Below, in pieces: positions 45,101 to 54,675 of a DNA stretch of 64,000 nucleotides (position 1 is its first letter; each line of letters opens with the position of its first letter). The position numbers were made by a program, and so were the translations under genes. The notes below the pieces were generated by a model. It saw only the letters and a list, made by a program, of their open reading frames with translations. It made no database searches and was not told where the DNA came from. This stretch comes from Amoebophrya sp. A120 (lineage: Eukaryota; Sar; Dinophyceae; Syndiniales; Amoebophryaceae), in NCBI GenBank assembly GCA_905178155.1, contig CAJINV010000002.1, positions 12,347,621 to 12,411,620 on the forward strand, read 5' to 3'.

Positions 45101-46422
45101 CTTCTTGCCGCCGTAATTCTTCCTCTGATGCGGCACGCGAGCCGTTCTCTAGTATTACCGGATCTCCGGCGGGGGTCATCGGTCCTGGTCCCCAGTAGGC
45201 ACCTAGCTCCAGGAAGCTCGTGCCGCCATTCTGCGAAAAACAAAAGCCCCGCAGCGCCTCCGCGAGACTCAGTTTCTTGTCCGTGTTGCGATCCGCACAT
45301 GGGCACCAGCACGAACCCATCTCCGTCTCACTGAGAAACGTGTCGCGGTCCGTGTCGTTCGCCGAGAAAGCTTGAAAGATGCCAGAGCTGCAACCAGCCC
45401 CAATCGCATCCGCCACCGTCGTGCCGACGAAGTTTGCCACCGTTAAGGCCATGCTCATTTCGTACTTGGAAACGTTGTGCTCTTTCTCCAACTTCTTCGC
45501 AGCGGACTCTGCCTCTTTGCGGGACCGCTGCACCACTTTCTGCGCTTTGGCCTTCTGCCGGTCGGCTGCATCGGAAACTTCCTGCGCATCACTCTCATTC
45601 TCTTTCGCCGCATGCAGTGTGGAAAACAGTGACTGGATCGCGGACCATGCAGGAGTGGTGGCTTTGGACATGAAGGAGGCGGGTAGAAAATCGGTGACAT
45701 TGCTCGCTACCTGCAGGTTAGTTCGGTAGAAGTACTACGTACTTACTTCATACGCGTAGTAAGACGATGCGCTTTGTCGCGGAACGGTTCACCAGGAGCG
45801 GTACCAAAACGGAGCCAGCTAGCATAGAAGATATCGACGCGTGGCACAGCGACAATCTTCTTCCTCAACAGGGTTAGGGAGGCATTAAGATAGAAAATGG
45901 CCTAGTACATACTGCTGCTCATCCTGATTCTCTATTTCTTTGCTCCGAAAGTTCGCTTACGCTTCCAATAACAAATACTTAAATACGAAAACATAAATCG
46001 CTTTCGCTTTCCCCACTGTCAAGCTCAGGAGAAAATCTAGATCTTATTCTTCAACATGCGATTTGTACTGTGGGCGAAGAAAATTTCCACAACAGAAAAA
46101 GAAAATCAATTTCAATCTTTCAGATTCTGGCTACATAAGTATATTCATTTACCTTCGACGACGACTCTGCACCTGCATCGCGCTCGTTGACATTCACGAC
46201 TTCCGCCTTCTGGTCTCCATTGCTCACAAGGTGGAATGCGTGCGGTGAAGCGGTATTTTGGACTGCACCCCCCTCCCCGTCCGAAGGCTCGGAAAACTCG
46301 TCGTCCTTGGACGCGCCGGCGCCGGCGGTGGGCGGCGTTACAATATTCGCGGAGACGAGTCCGGAATGTTTAAAGCAGCCGCCCGCCGGGAGGAGCGCAG
46401 TTAGACGAAAAGTAAGACGCAT
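39200..46422 (-). CDS. EF-hand, Cys-rich protein gene interrupted by a 5.7-kb retroelement
   Basis: Exon 1 (46422-46153) starts MRLTFRLTALLPAGG, a possible short signal or anchor sequence. The intron is GTAAAT...TGCAG. Exon 2 starts at 45710 (V-A-S-N-V-T-D-F) and holds a Lys/Glu/Ala coiled coil (QKVVQRSRKEAESAAKKLEK), a hydrophobic helix (ALTVANFVGTTVADAIGAG) and two EF-hand-like loops (DTDRDTFLSETE, DRNTDKKLSLAEA) around CWCPC. It runs into the retroelement at 45039. The frame resumes on the far side at 39337: ...K-P-E-R | K-Q-E-V-S-E-E-S... then CNCRCNWWDFMPTSD, stopping at 39200. Read without the element the gene is open and about 370 residues long. Either the insertion is spliced, or this copy is disrupted and would end a few codons into the element (T-T-R-L-L-R-stop). 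Confidence 0.7.
39345..39736 (-). repeat. 3' tail repeat of unit 2
   Basis: Nearly identical to 42623-43019 over its whole length; the main difference is a 5-bp indel in a GGGGGCG tract (39518 region). Contains the last codons of the RT/RNase H frame (minus strand) and ends, on that strand, CGCGCGCAGCAGGAGAGG. Confidence 0.9.
39690..42438 (-). CDS. Reverse transcriptase / RNase H polyprotein of unit 2, with one intron and a frame change
   Basis: ATG at 42438 (MASKELDQLTAAQAAAA). The frame changes near 42230, where the sequence continues in another frame to 41245. A canonical 116-bp intron (41129-41244, GTATAT...CACAG) then leads to the last exon, 41128-39690. Spliced, the palm reads N-T-H-S-V-P-G-A-R-R-V-S-E followed by SSLYIDDAMLFG, the YxDD active site. 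The RNase H-like part has FLYLDASGRR, MVSVDNTVELFALIKL and NPADAFSRKD, the last typical of retroelement RNase H termini. The C-terminus is basic. The frame change could be programmed or a decay mutation. No integrase or protease seen. Confidence 0.8.
41129..41244 (-). other. Spliceosomal-type intron within the reverse transcriptase domain
   Basis: Donor G|GTATATCC, acceptor ATCACAG|CACG on the minus strand. Unspliced, the upstream frame stops within the interval. Spliced, the RT frame is continuous from the region before the YxDD box into it. GT-AG borders and in-frame joining support it. Confidence 0.7.
42623..43019 (-). repeat. 3' tail repeat of unit 1
   Basis: Copy of 39345-39736, here following the recombinase unit. 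Direct orientation, almost identical, so the two units either derive from one another or have been homogenised recently. Confidence 0.9.
43217..43606 (-). CDS. Second open frame of unit 1, overlapping the end of the recombinase frame
   Basis: About 129 codons, starting at a GTG that overlaps the recombinase stop (GTGA at 43603-43606). Basic, no recognised domain (YIYDPHNAPPQHKERALAE). It could be read after a frameshift from the recombinase, or may be a remnant of a continuous C-terminal extension. No ATG start. Confidence 0.35.
   Translation of the reverse strand: MSRHTNLARGSRAIRGVIVQGTKGAYQVQPKDSTKTWEQLAHATQQKYIYDPHNAPPQHKERALAERKIQGCGTKDNQRPRTTWKPWHEVPPAEQKKLWQGAGSSAQPLQKIAFYLHHINVRRPHGGRR
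43603..44868 (-). CDS. Tyrosine recombinase of unit 1
   Basis: ATG at 44868 (MQHQQPGRSACALVPTPG); about 420 residues. Catalytic signatures in order: first arginine in LWHLLGCRRRAIDSILPKD, the following beta region with lysine (ILADKVAATAARTVHIGHNC), box II H-x-x-R as EHSVRRGHALEARRRI, then RDRGWMAASRFADYA with the tryptophan and candidate nucleophile tyrosine. This matches the tyrosine recombinase pattern used by DIRS, Ngaro and Crypton elements for integration of a circular intermediate. A lysine/Thr/Ser-rich tail follows. No RT domain in this unit. Confidence 0.75.
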   Translation of the reverse strand: MQHQQPGRSACALVPTPGTLPAYVNQNPVALQIQQQRQKGDTALTRNFTPIEIKCSTMAVQESALTCHARLSEALRRFAKEKWPTYPDAWPVNVKHVEMFCMGKVLEQGHQTADVLFIQLIEHLASPPLRPDGTQPVLLHQAEAFIPLAYEKARERLKIAYSTEKCPVAKAYPLTLARMYQIPMPERAALNLWHLLGCRRRAIDSILPKDVEVFADRVSVFILADKVAATAARTVHIGHNCLEAPDLCLLCDPGTKQAVQTLCTQAGAQWLPQLASYGGDETEHSVRRGHALEARRRIQAGKRTDISLLLRDRGWMAASRFADYACDLLDFQHITLPPIDAVWYPEPNDENTSRHVKFKDINKVTKATRDDGTKARAQQLANASKAPPSSSRSAQRATTSNNSQTTPPRRPQGVAAKPLCT

Positions 46423-47004
46423 CTTTTGCTGCCGGACCCTCAGCGTTCTGCTGCCGCCGGTGCAGGCGGCTCAATAACGCGTCTTCCCTTTTCCTATTTG
46501 CCTCTTGTTGTACTTTTTGTGCTAAATTCTACATCGTGAAGAACAAAATCCAAGAAGATTGAGGGGGATCGTTGTTCATCTTCTTCATCACGTTGAAAGC
46601 AGCGCAAGTGGGTTAAGAAGTACAAGCACACTGGCTCTGCTTCCCTCAACAATTCATTGTCACGCGCAACACGATGATGGATCGTAACGACCTAAAAATT
46701 TGTACTTACTAGAAGTTTCGGTCTTGATATAGATGTGGGTCTTTTGGCTACATGAGTGCTCATATTGAGAGAAGAAAAACACACAACTCGTTCTTTCCCT
46801 CGAGCGGTGCAAATTGCTGCAGAGGTAGAAAAGGCACCGGTTGGCACAACTCGAACTCTTCCTGTCCATCTATAGTCAATCGATACGAGTTTGTCCTTGT
46901 CGATACCCATACGATTACGAACTCGCAAACATGGGTACGTCGCTCTCGCTGGAAAAGAAGATTTACGTCAGTACGATCATGAAATGAGCAAACTCGACGT
47001 TGGT
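46423..47004. other. Spacer, no gene seen
   Basis: Between the ATG of the EF-hand gene and the stop of the 47-kb gene. Open frames on both strands near 46700-47000 are shadows of each other without protein character. Confidence 0.4.
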
Positions 47005-47388
47005 TTAGGAATCCCGACACGGGCAGAAGCAATTGCAGCTGCCGACTTCGGGACAAAAGCTCCGATCCACGGGCGGTGGCGGCTTCGCAGATGCAGTTTC
47101 TGCTTTCATCATGGTACGACCAGTCTGCAGCAGCGCTGTCTTCTTCGGTGACGGTTTGTCCTCGGATGAACTGGTGCTTCTCCGTGAAGCTGCCTTCATC
47201 TTTTTCTTCAGTTGCAGAAAAAGACTAGGAACCGGGGCTGGGGTTCCGTAGGTAATGGATTCGCAGTCGCATTTGCAGTTACACGGCACCGGCGGAGGAC
47301 AATCAAGCACCGCTGCAACTAAAGCATGATCCACAAAGATGATGGTAACAAGTAAAATAAGCGAGCAGGCCCACCCGGTAGCTGCCAT
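47005..47388 (-). CDS. Small secreted Cys-motif protein
   Basis: ATG at 47388; 127 residues. A clear signal peptide (MAATGWACSLILLVTIIFVD) is followed by a CNCKCDC motif, a basic Ser/Lys-rich middle and a second CNCFCPC motif close to the C-terminus. Such CxCxC clusters suggest metal binding or disulfides in the secretory pathway; no family recognised. The EF-hand gene next door (same strand) has similar CWCPC and CNCRC clusters, so the two may be related or act together. It could also be the first exon of a longer gene. Confidence 0.5.
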   Translation of the reverse strand: MAATGWACSLILLVTIIFVDHALVAAVLDCPPPVPCNCKCDCESITYGTPAPVPSLFLQLKKKMKAASRRSTSSSEDKPSPKKTALLQTGRTMMKAETASAKPPPPVDRSFCPEVGSCNCFCPCRDS

Positions 47389-47663
47389 CTTGCTCGTTTT
47401 CGAAAGCTGTCGAGCGCTGGAGGACTGAGCCTCCGTAGCTATCCTAGCTCCATGGTTATGCCCTAGCTACTCTTCTTGTCCATGATCACGAAAATCAAAC
47501 TCAAACTCAGAGAATATGAAGAACTCCACAAATTTTATTCGCGCCAAGGCTTCCAAAGAAACTCAACAGGAGCAAACACAAAGGTAGCAGCGCTACTGTA
47601 TTTTTGCAGCAACAGGAACACAAGCACAACATTTTTCAAACCCATGTCTTTGCTGAATTTTTT

Positions 47664-47963
47664 CTAGTATGTAGTCTTGGTATCTTCGTAGCGCGGTGGT
47701 TTCGCGGGTTCGCGAACTTCGTCATAGTGACTTGGTTTCGCTTTCATCGGATTCGGAAGATATTGATATACCAAAAATGCTTCGCATATCATAGCACGGT
47801 CGTCACACAAGTACAAGACGGACAACATCAATGATCCCGCGAAGACGAGCACTCTGGAGTAGATGCTCTTTGATTGCTTGCATCGATGAGTTGTCCAGCT
47901 CGAAGAGTACGTTGCAGCCCGCTCTAGCGCCGCCGCGAGTCTGCGACCCAAGTCCATGTCCAT
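47664..47963 (-). CDS. Possible small transmembrane protein
   Basis: Open frame of 99 codons with one hydrophobic segment (YSRVLVFAGSLMLSVLYLC) and a Pro/Lys/Tyr-rich C-terminal tail (KPSHYDEVREPAKPPRYED). Single exon, no recognised family, no supporting context; may be spurious. Confidence 0.3.
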   Translation of the reverse strand: MDMDLGRRLAAALERAATYSSSWTTHRCKQSKSIYSRVLVFAGSLMLSVLYLCDDRAMICEAFLVYQYLPNPMKAKPSHYDEVREPAKPPRYEDTKTTY

Positions 47964-48177
47964 CGCATTCCCCCTACTCTTTCCCCGTCCAGGGGTACGA
48001 GAGCCACCGCCACCTCCGAGCTACCCAACACAATGCAGCTCCGGCTCTTCGGCAATGAATCCAGGGCTTCAAGAAATGGCACGACAACACTTCGGCAAAC
48101 CAACGCAAGCCGGGTCTTCCCGCGGCCACGCATTGATTCCGATAGCCGAAAAAGCAGACGAAACGCCGGACACGTGA

Positions 48178-51100
48178 TCAAACAGGATATTCCTCTGCAT
48201 CCACCAGATGAGATGCGGGCGTGCGACTACACCGTATAACGTTGACCTTTTTCTTCCTCCCTTTCCGTGCACCCTTTCTTCGACCTGATACAGCTTGTCG
48301 TCCCGCAGCGCCGCTCAAGCTATCCTCTGCGTGACCAGGTGTTCTGGCGAGAAACGCCGGCACGCTGGTCGATAGCTCGGGGTGTTGACAAAGTCCCGGC
48401 GCTGCGACGAGCATGCGGTAGTGGCAGAGAGTTTCGGACAATCCGACGATTTCCATCCCGCGCGTGTGGGCCGAAAACTTCTCTAGCAGCTTTTTTCTGC
48501 GGTCGCTGGCTTGAATGAAGCGGTTCCGTGCACTGGATCTGGAACCGCGCGTGGTATCAACCGGCGACGAGGAAATCAGTCCACTGTAGTGCACGAATTC
48601 GTTCCGCCTGGGGCGCTTCGAAGATTTTGCTGATGCAGACGCCGCGCTCGAACCGGTTCTAGCTGCGCGATTCGAAGAATTCGTTGCAACAGGTTCTCCA
48701 GGACGAGCTGCCAAAGATGAAGCAGCTACGGTGACTTCTCTCCACTGCGCGACTTGGGCCTCGAAATCCAAAGGAAGGCGGTCGGGATCTGAGGACGCAC
48801 GCGACCGGCGCTCTAGCTGGCGTTGGGGTCGTGAGTGTGTGGCTCCATGCTCACTTGTTCCTGTGTTCTGCTTCTCGTTGTTCACGACCTCCGTGCGGAG
48901 CGTGCTATCTTCTGAAGTACCAGAAGCTGTAGCACGGCCTGTCTCTGCATCAAGAACTGGCGGCACGTAATCAAAGTACTCGACGCTGTTTTCCTCCAAG
49001 TGCCCCTCTGTGTGGCTCTCATCTGCTTCTTCCATCTCGGCCTCAGTTCCCCAGGGATTCTTGCGACGGCGCCGGCGACCGCGCCTCTTCGACGGGCTGG
49101 TTTCCAGGTCCTCTGGAGCTGCAGGAGCGGTGGCGATACTCGGTCGCGGCGAAACGTGCGCGCTCGAGGTGAAAGGTGGTGCCCCCCCTAGATGAAGATT
49201 TGGGTCTTCCACATCTACATGCTGTGGGCGCACACCGTGCTCGTGGTCCTCGTCGGTGAAGTGGTCTGAGCTCATGGACAACGACCGCACCTCTTTCAGG
49301 TCGTCGAAAAAGCCCCCGCCCGAGGATCCCTCCTGGTCGTCCTCCGTCTCGTCGTTTGCTCGCGCGTGTCCACCGCCCTGCCCAACCGGCGGACACATGA
49401 AGAAAATTTCCGTTTCCCGCGCCTTCCCCGTCTCCTCGCAGGGGGTGCCGTCGGTCAGCCGTTGCCACGCGGCGTACAGCTTCGGCGTCTTGCGCCACTG
49501 GTCCAGATAGGGGTGCTGGTACGTGTTGCTCACCATCGACAGTAAAAGCTGTTTCGGGAACGGAACAATCCGCAGCTCCGCCAAGTGACGCGGCCGCATC
49601 AGCTCCACAATGCCCAGAACGCCCATGTCCAACTTGGGCGCCAGTTTCTGCACCAGGAACTTCCGAAACTTCTGTTTCTTGCTCGCATCTACCTTCATCT
49701 TTTGCGCGCTGTCTTCATCAATTTTCACTTCTCCCGAGGTGGATGCAGAGGTGGCGACAGCTTCGGTTATACCTTCCTGACTAGGATCTATCGTCGTGCC
49801 CTCATAGGTCTGCAGAAACTCCCCCGGCTTCCAACGGTTCTCGTGATCGAAGTACTCTACTTGACGAAGGTACGAAGGGGCGCCGGTCGCAGTCCACCCG
49901 GAATATTGAAGCCGTTGATCCCGCTCGCCCGCCACAGCTTTACTTTCTTCATCGTCGCCCCCCCCGCGTATCGCTGCAGAACCAGCTTCTACACCTTGCA
50001 GATGACTTTGACCATGTGGCCCAGTAGTTGTTTTCTCACCGAACACCTCCCAGACTTTCTCCGCATGGAAGACCAGACCCATAAAGTGCGCGATCATCTC
50101 AAGGATCTCTTCGGCATCAGGGCGATTTAGATTTTCCGCTTCGATTTCAGATGCTCCAGCACTACTAGGCGCGCCAGAAGTAGACAATCCGGAAGATGAT
50201 GTTGAGCTTCTAGCCTTTTGCTTCGTCTTCTTGGCGACATGTTGCCCTGAGGACACAACACGTCCTCGTCGTCCTGCCATCGAACCACTTTCGCTGTTGA
50301 TCTTGAGTCCGAGTTCTTCGTTGAAAGTCTCATTCAAGAACCTTTGCAAGGAAAAGATTCGTGTCAGCTCCTGGATCTCTTCGAAGTAGACCTTCGCCAG
50401 TTTTGTTATCGCACCCGCGAAAGAGTCCTTGGCTTTTATCCCAGTGGCGTACGGTGTGGACGATTCGTAAAATGCGGACGTCTTGTTGATTGATTGGAAC
50501 ACCAAATTTCCGTCGTACACCTGCCAGTTTTTCTGTCGCAGCTGGTTCAGAACCGACTCCTTGGACTTGGCACTCTTTTTCCTCCTTCTCTGGTGCGTTT
50601 TCTCAAAGTACCACTGCAGTTTGTCCCACACGTGAAGAAAAATGTGGGTCTCGGGGTCGCGAATCTGGCTGTCCCCATCGGAAAGGAGTCGCGGATTCTC
50701 CGGCTTCATGTTCACCGCGGCGCGGAGGGTCTTGGGGTACTGGTCCGGAGTTTCGGGCACCTTGTCGACAAAAGTGCTCGCATTTTGCGAGGCGCCCAGG
50801 GGGAAGCTCAATTTCTTCGCCAGATGGAGCAGCCTAGTGCGAAGGTTGAAGATCTTCCCCAGAATCGATTGCGACGTCCCGAGAGAGTAAGCAACTTCCA
50901 CGCTGGCAGCGGGCGAATTCGGCAAGTTCTCTTGCGTCACTACCGCGCCGTTGGCGTCGATCGTCAAGCCATGCTGTGCCTGGGCCGCGTGGAACTGCCG
51001 CATGCCGTGTGGAAAGCAATACTGGTACGACCACCAGCCCTCGTTCCGATCCAAGCACTGCCCGAAATGGTTGCTGAGTAACAGCGACAGTGGGAGAGAC

Positions 51101-53982
51101 TCTTTAAACAGACGCATGCTTGGCCGCAGCTGCCGAGTATTTTCATACTTTTGCCTTTGTCGTTCCTTCAGTCTTTCTTGCTCCATTTCCTCGTGACTGC
51201 GACCAGAGATAGCATCAACCTCCGGCGCTGTCGCGGTTTTGTTCCTTGCGCTTTTTCGTGTACTTTGCGCGAAAGGCAACTCGTCCGTCGCAGGCGAAAA
51301 GAAAAATTCCCTTGGCGCTTTCCAGAGAAAAAAATGGACGTTGCTGAAGAGGTTCGTGAAACTTTCTAGCAAGTTTTTCGGCCCATTTGACGGCTCGGAC
51401 CCGTCGCTCCTACTACTGGCCACCTTCTCTCCCTCGGCGCTACTTGCGTCGTAAGCGGAGCGCTCGCCAGTTTCACTACGGACGGTTGATTTCCTGGAAC
51501 CCGAGGCTGCAGCTCCCTCGTCGAGGAAACTTTTCGTCGAGAAGCCGGCCTCGTCCCGATCTTTACTGTCGGCGAACAGGTTCTGCTTTGCCTCAGCGAC
51601 TACGTAGTCGAGAAAAGACAAAGTGCGGTCGAGGTCGTCGATGTCCGTCACTTTCAAATGTGAGTAAGCCGTGCGAGAGTCCTTCAATGGGTCGGCTGAG
51701 CCCACTCTCGTAATCGCCGGCTGTTTGGGTGAAGGAAACGTGCTGAGGTAGCGAACTAAGCCAAAGCCCTGGAGGTCCTGCATACTACACAGACTCGGAG
51801 AATTGATACGAATCTCGTATTGCAGCGGTTTCGGCTCGCTAACTTTGCTGTAGGAAGGGGCAAGCTCAGCTCCTGTTTTTATTGGAAAGGAGTTTTCATC
51901 AGTCATTTTCGTGGGTCTGGGTAGGAAAGAAATCTTTATTTTCCGTGGGAACCCAAGAATATTAACGCATGAGAGTGTGCTTCCTCGGTGCTGCTGTTGT
52001 TCACAGGTTTTGATATTTGTGAATGTCGCGAGAACGTTCGTGCTCGACTCAAACAATTACAACAATCGTTGATTGTCATTCACTCTACGTAAAGAAAATG
52101 TACCACAGTCGATGAGGACGAAGGTTTCGCGGCCGTCGGTGCCCCCGCTGTAGTGCTGTGCAAGTGAAAGTGTCGCAGCACCCCGCTGCAGGGCGTCTGC
52201 GAGCGCTGCCTTCTTTTGCTCGGGTAAGTGGTCCAGAACAAGGCTTGGACTTGTTACAGTCGACGTTTTATTTCCATCTACTTGATGGCTCGTCCGATCG
52301 GGCACTGGCTCATCTCCGGCTGCTCCTGTCTGTTCGGCAGAGTAAAAATCCGATGCAGGCAGCACTGCATCGAGAAGAAATCGCCACGACGTATTCTTTG
52401 TTCTAGTCGCGTCCCTCGGTTCGTCGGCCAAGCGGCTCGCTGTGTCTGAACCCCCCCGTTCATCTGTTCGATCCGGCTGTGGCACAGGCACTCCATGCAC
52501 CGTGACAATTTGTGCGGAAAATTTTCCAAGGGAGTACCCCGCCGCGAGAGGATTTCCGCGCTCAAACTGGCGAACTTCATCGCCGAAACAAAGCGTGAAG
52601 CCCCAATACCCGTCCTCTTCCTTTCCGAGCCGCCAGCAGGACGCCTGGCGGTCCATTTCTTTCTGCACGCTGGGAGTTATGGAACCACCAGAAGATCCAG
52701 TTGTAAGACTACTATCTTCCGTATCGTCCTCCGCGTCGAGGTCATTGAGCTCCTCCTCCTCTGTCTTTTTTCTTTTTTCCGGTGGGCGTGCCTGCTGCGG
52801 TTGGTGCTGAATGGTACTTCCCTGAAATGCAATCCCATTCCCGTCGGCGTTAATGAACTGAAAATCCTTGATCTTTGCAAACAGCAGCTCGCGCAGGTAC
52901 GCGGGCTCCGGAACGGCGAGTTGCAGCTTGTCGGCTTTATCGGGTCGTTTTGAAGAAGATCCCGGTCGAAGTTCAGGCTCATTCCTTCTCTGACGGTGGT
53001 CACGACCGTTCTTTTGTGTTTCTTCGCCACTGTTGATGTGTGCTTCCGTTTGCAGCGCCGCTGAATGGACTTGCGAAAGGGGTCTTGCCTGCTCTCTCTC
53101 CCGATCTCGTTCGTGTTGTATCGCGATGTAACGTTCTAGACCGGGGTACAGCTTCGAAGAGTCGCGCTTAAAGAGGTCGTCCTGCGAGTCGTGATCGTGA
53201 TGTTGCGCTGGGTTCCTCGGTGGAGCAGGTGGAGGAACAGGGATGGTTGCATCTTCCGCCTGTTCCTTGACAGGCTGTATCCCGAGCCTCGACGGCGACG
53301 TCGTTGAAGATGTATTGGAGGTGCTACTTTCATCTCCCAGCACATCAGTGACTGTCGTGCCAGGTCGAACTAACTCGGACTGAGAAGTACCAGCCTGTGC
53401 ACTTTCGCGCCCCCGGTCGCGAAAATGATGATCGGCAATGGGATTTTGATCATCTGTAGTTTCGTCAGAGGGACTTGTATTCCGTTGTAGTTCAACTCGA
53501 GCAGCTTCTGATTGTGATTGCCCCTTCGTAGTAGTTCTAGGATTCGCGTTCGTCGTGAGCCGGTGCTTTACTTCAATGTCACACTGGAGTGTGTGCGGTC
53601 CGACCTGCAGGTGCCGTGTTAGTGCGACTCTACGAGGATCCGAGACAACTGTAGCATTCTTGTTGGGCCACTGGTTTTCTGTGCTACGTGCACGAGAATC
53701 TGTATCCCAATACTCGCCATCGGGTCGAACCAGACCGTTGCCGACGTGAATTACCAAACGCCGGTCCCGAGCCGCGGCGAGCGTAGAGGCTTCATTTCGG
53801 TGCTTGCCGCCCCGCGTCGTGCTCTCGGTCACTGCGGCAGCGCCGGTCGTGTACCGCGAGAAGGACAGGAACGATGTGAAAATTGTGCCGGAAGCGGAAA
53901 GCCAAATCCAGACCAAACTAGACCCTTTAATAACTTCCAAGCAGCCACGACGACTTGCACGACATGCTCTTGTTCCCACCAT
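48178..53982 (-). CDS. OS-9 / erlectin-like ER lectin with tandem MRH domains
   Basis: Probable ER quality-control lectin: MRH domains of OS-9 and XTP3-B (erlectin) bind trimmed mannose glycans and hand misfolded glycoproteins to ERAD. Two exons, 53982-about 52110 and about 51990-48178. ATG at 53982, with a signal-anchor-like segment (SSLVWIWLSASGTIFTSFLS). MRH 1 spans the intron: SCWRLGKEEDGYWGFTLCFG, E-V-R-Q-F, YSLGKF, GGTDGRETFVLIDCG, then PLQYEIRINSPSLC. MRH 2: QCLDRNEGWWSYQYC with the double Trp of OS-9, M-R-Q-F-H, YSLGTSQS, DGTPCEETGKARETEIFFMC, CHYRMLVAAPGLCQHPE. Long charged linkers make it (about 1900 residues) far larger than animal homologues of 480-670. No ER-retention signal is seen. 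The exact splice pair is unsettled. Confidence 0.8.
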
Positions 53983-54675
53983 CTTCTGCGCTGCCAATGC
54001 TTCGCGCTCGGTCGTGTACCTAGTACTGTATTGAGCGGACCGGCATGGGTACTTAGCACGTTCTACCTCTACAACCGCCTAAAACTCGCAAACCTAGAAG
54101 AATCATGCATCTTACTTTTTCAAAGTAAGCGCTACATGATGTGATGTCTTTCATACGTAATAATAAGCGCTCCGGTATTCAATTGAAAATGTCATTCACA
54201 GGGTGGACCTGACGACGCAGGAGATGAAGACTCTCCGACGTTCAATTGCTAAATGCGCAAGCGCGGATATTGGTGCCTTTTTCTTCGCCTTCTCGCTGAT
54301 GTTTTAACAAATTGGGCTCTCCAAACACTCGAGTACTTATGTACTTAAATAAGTGGTGGTTTAGAGTTAGAAGCTTCGCTCGATGACACATCGGCACGAC
54401 ATTTTTTGAACACCTGTAGTTGACCTCGACGCACGCCCTCTACCAGCACCCTTCGTAGACGAAAACGGCATGGCGCTGGATATCACCGTGCTTGTATCTA
54501 TCATAGTACACACAACCACTGCAAGAACGCAGGAGCCGTGCAGGGCGGCACCCGCCCAAACATCCACTGTAGACATTTGACACGTTCAGTACTCGTTCAT
54601 TTCATGCGGGAAGACGATTCAGTGACGCTTCTTAGCTTTAGTTTCTTTTTTCGTGGGCCCTCCTGCAGTCGAATT
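53983..54675. other. Spacer between the lectin and ANKRD13-like genes
   Basis: No supported exon. Contains the presumed promoter of the lectin gene; no core promoter motif recognised. Confidence 0.4.
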
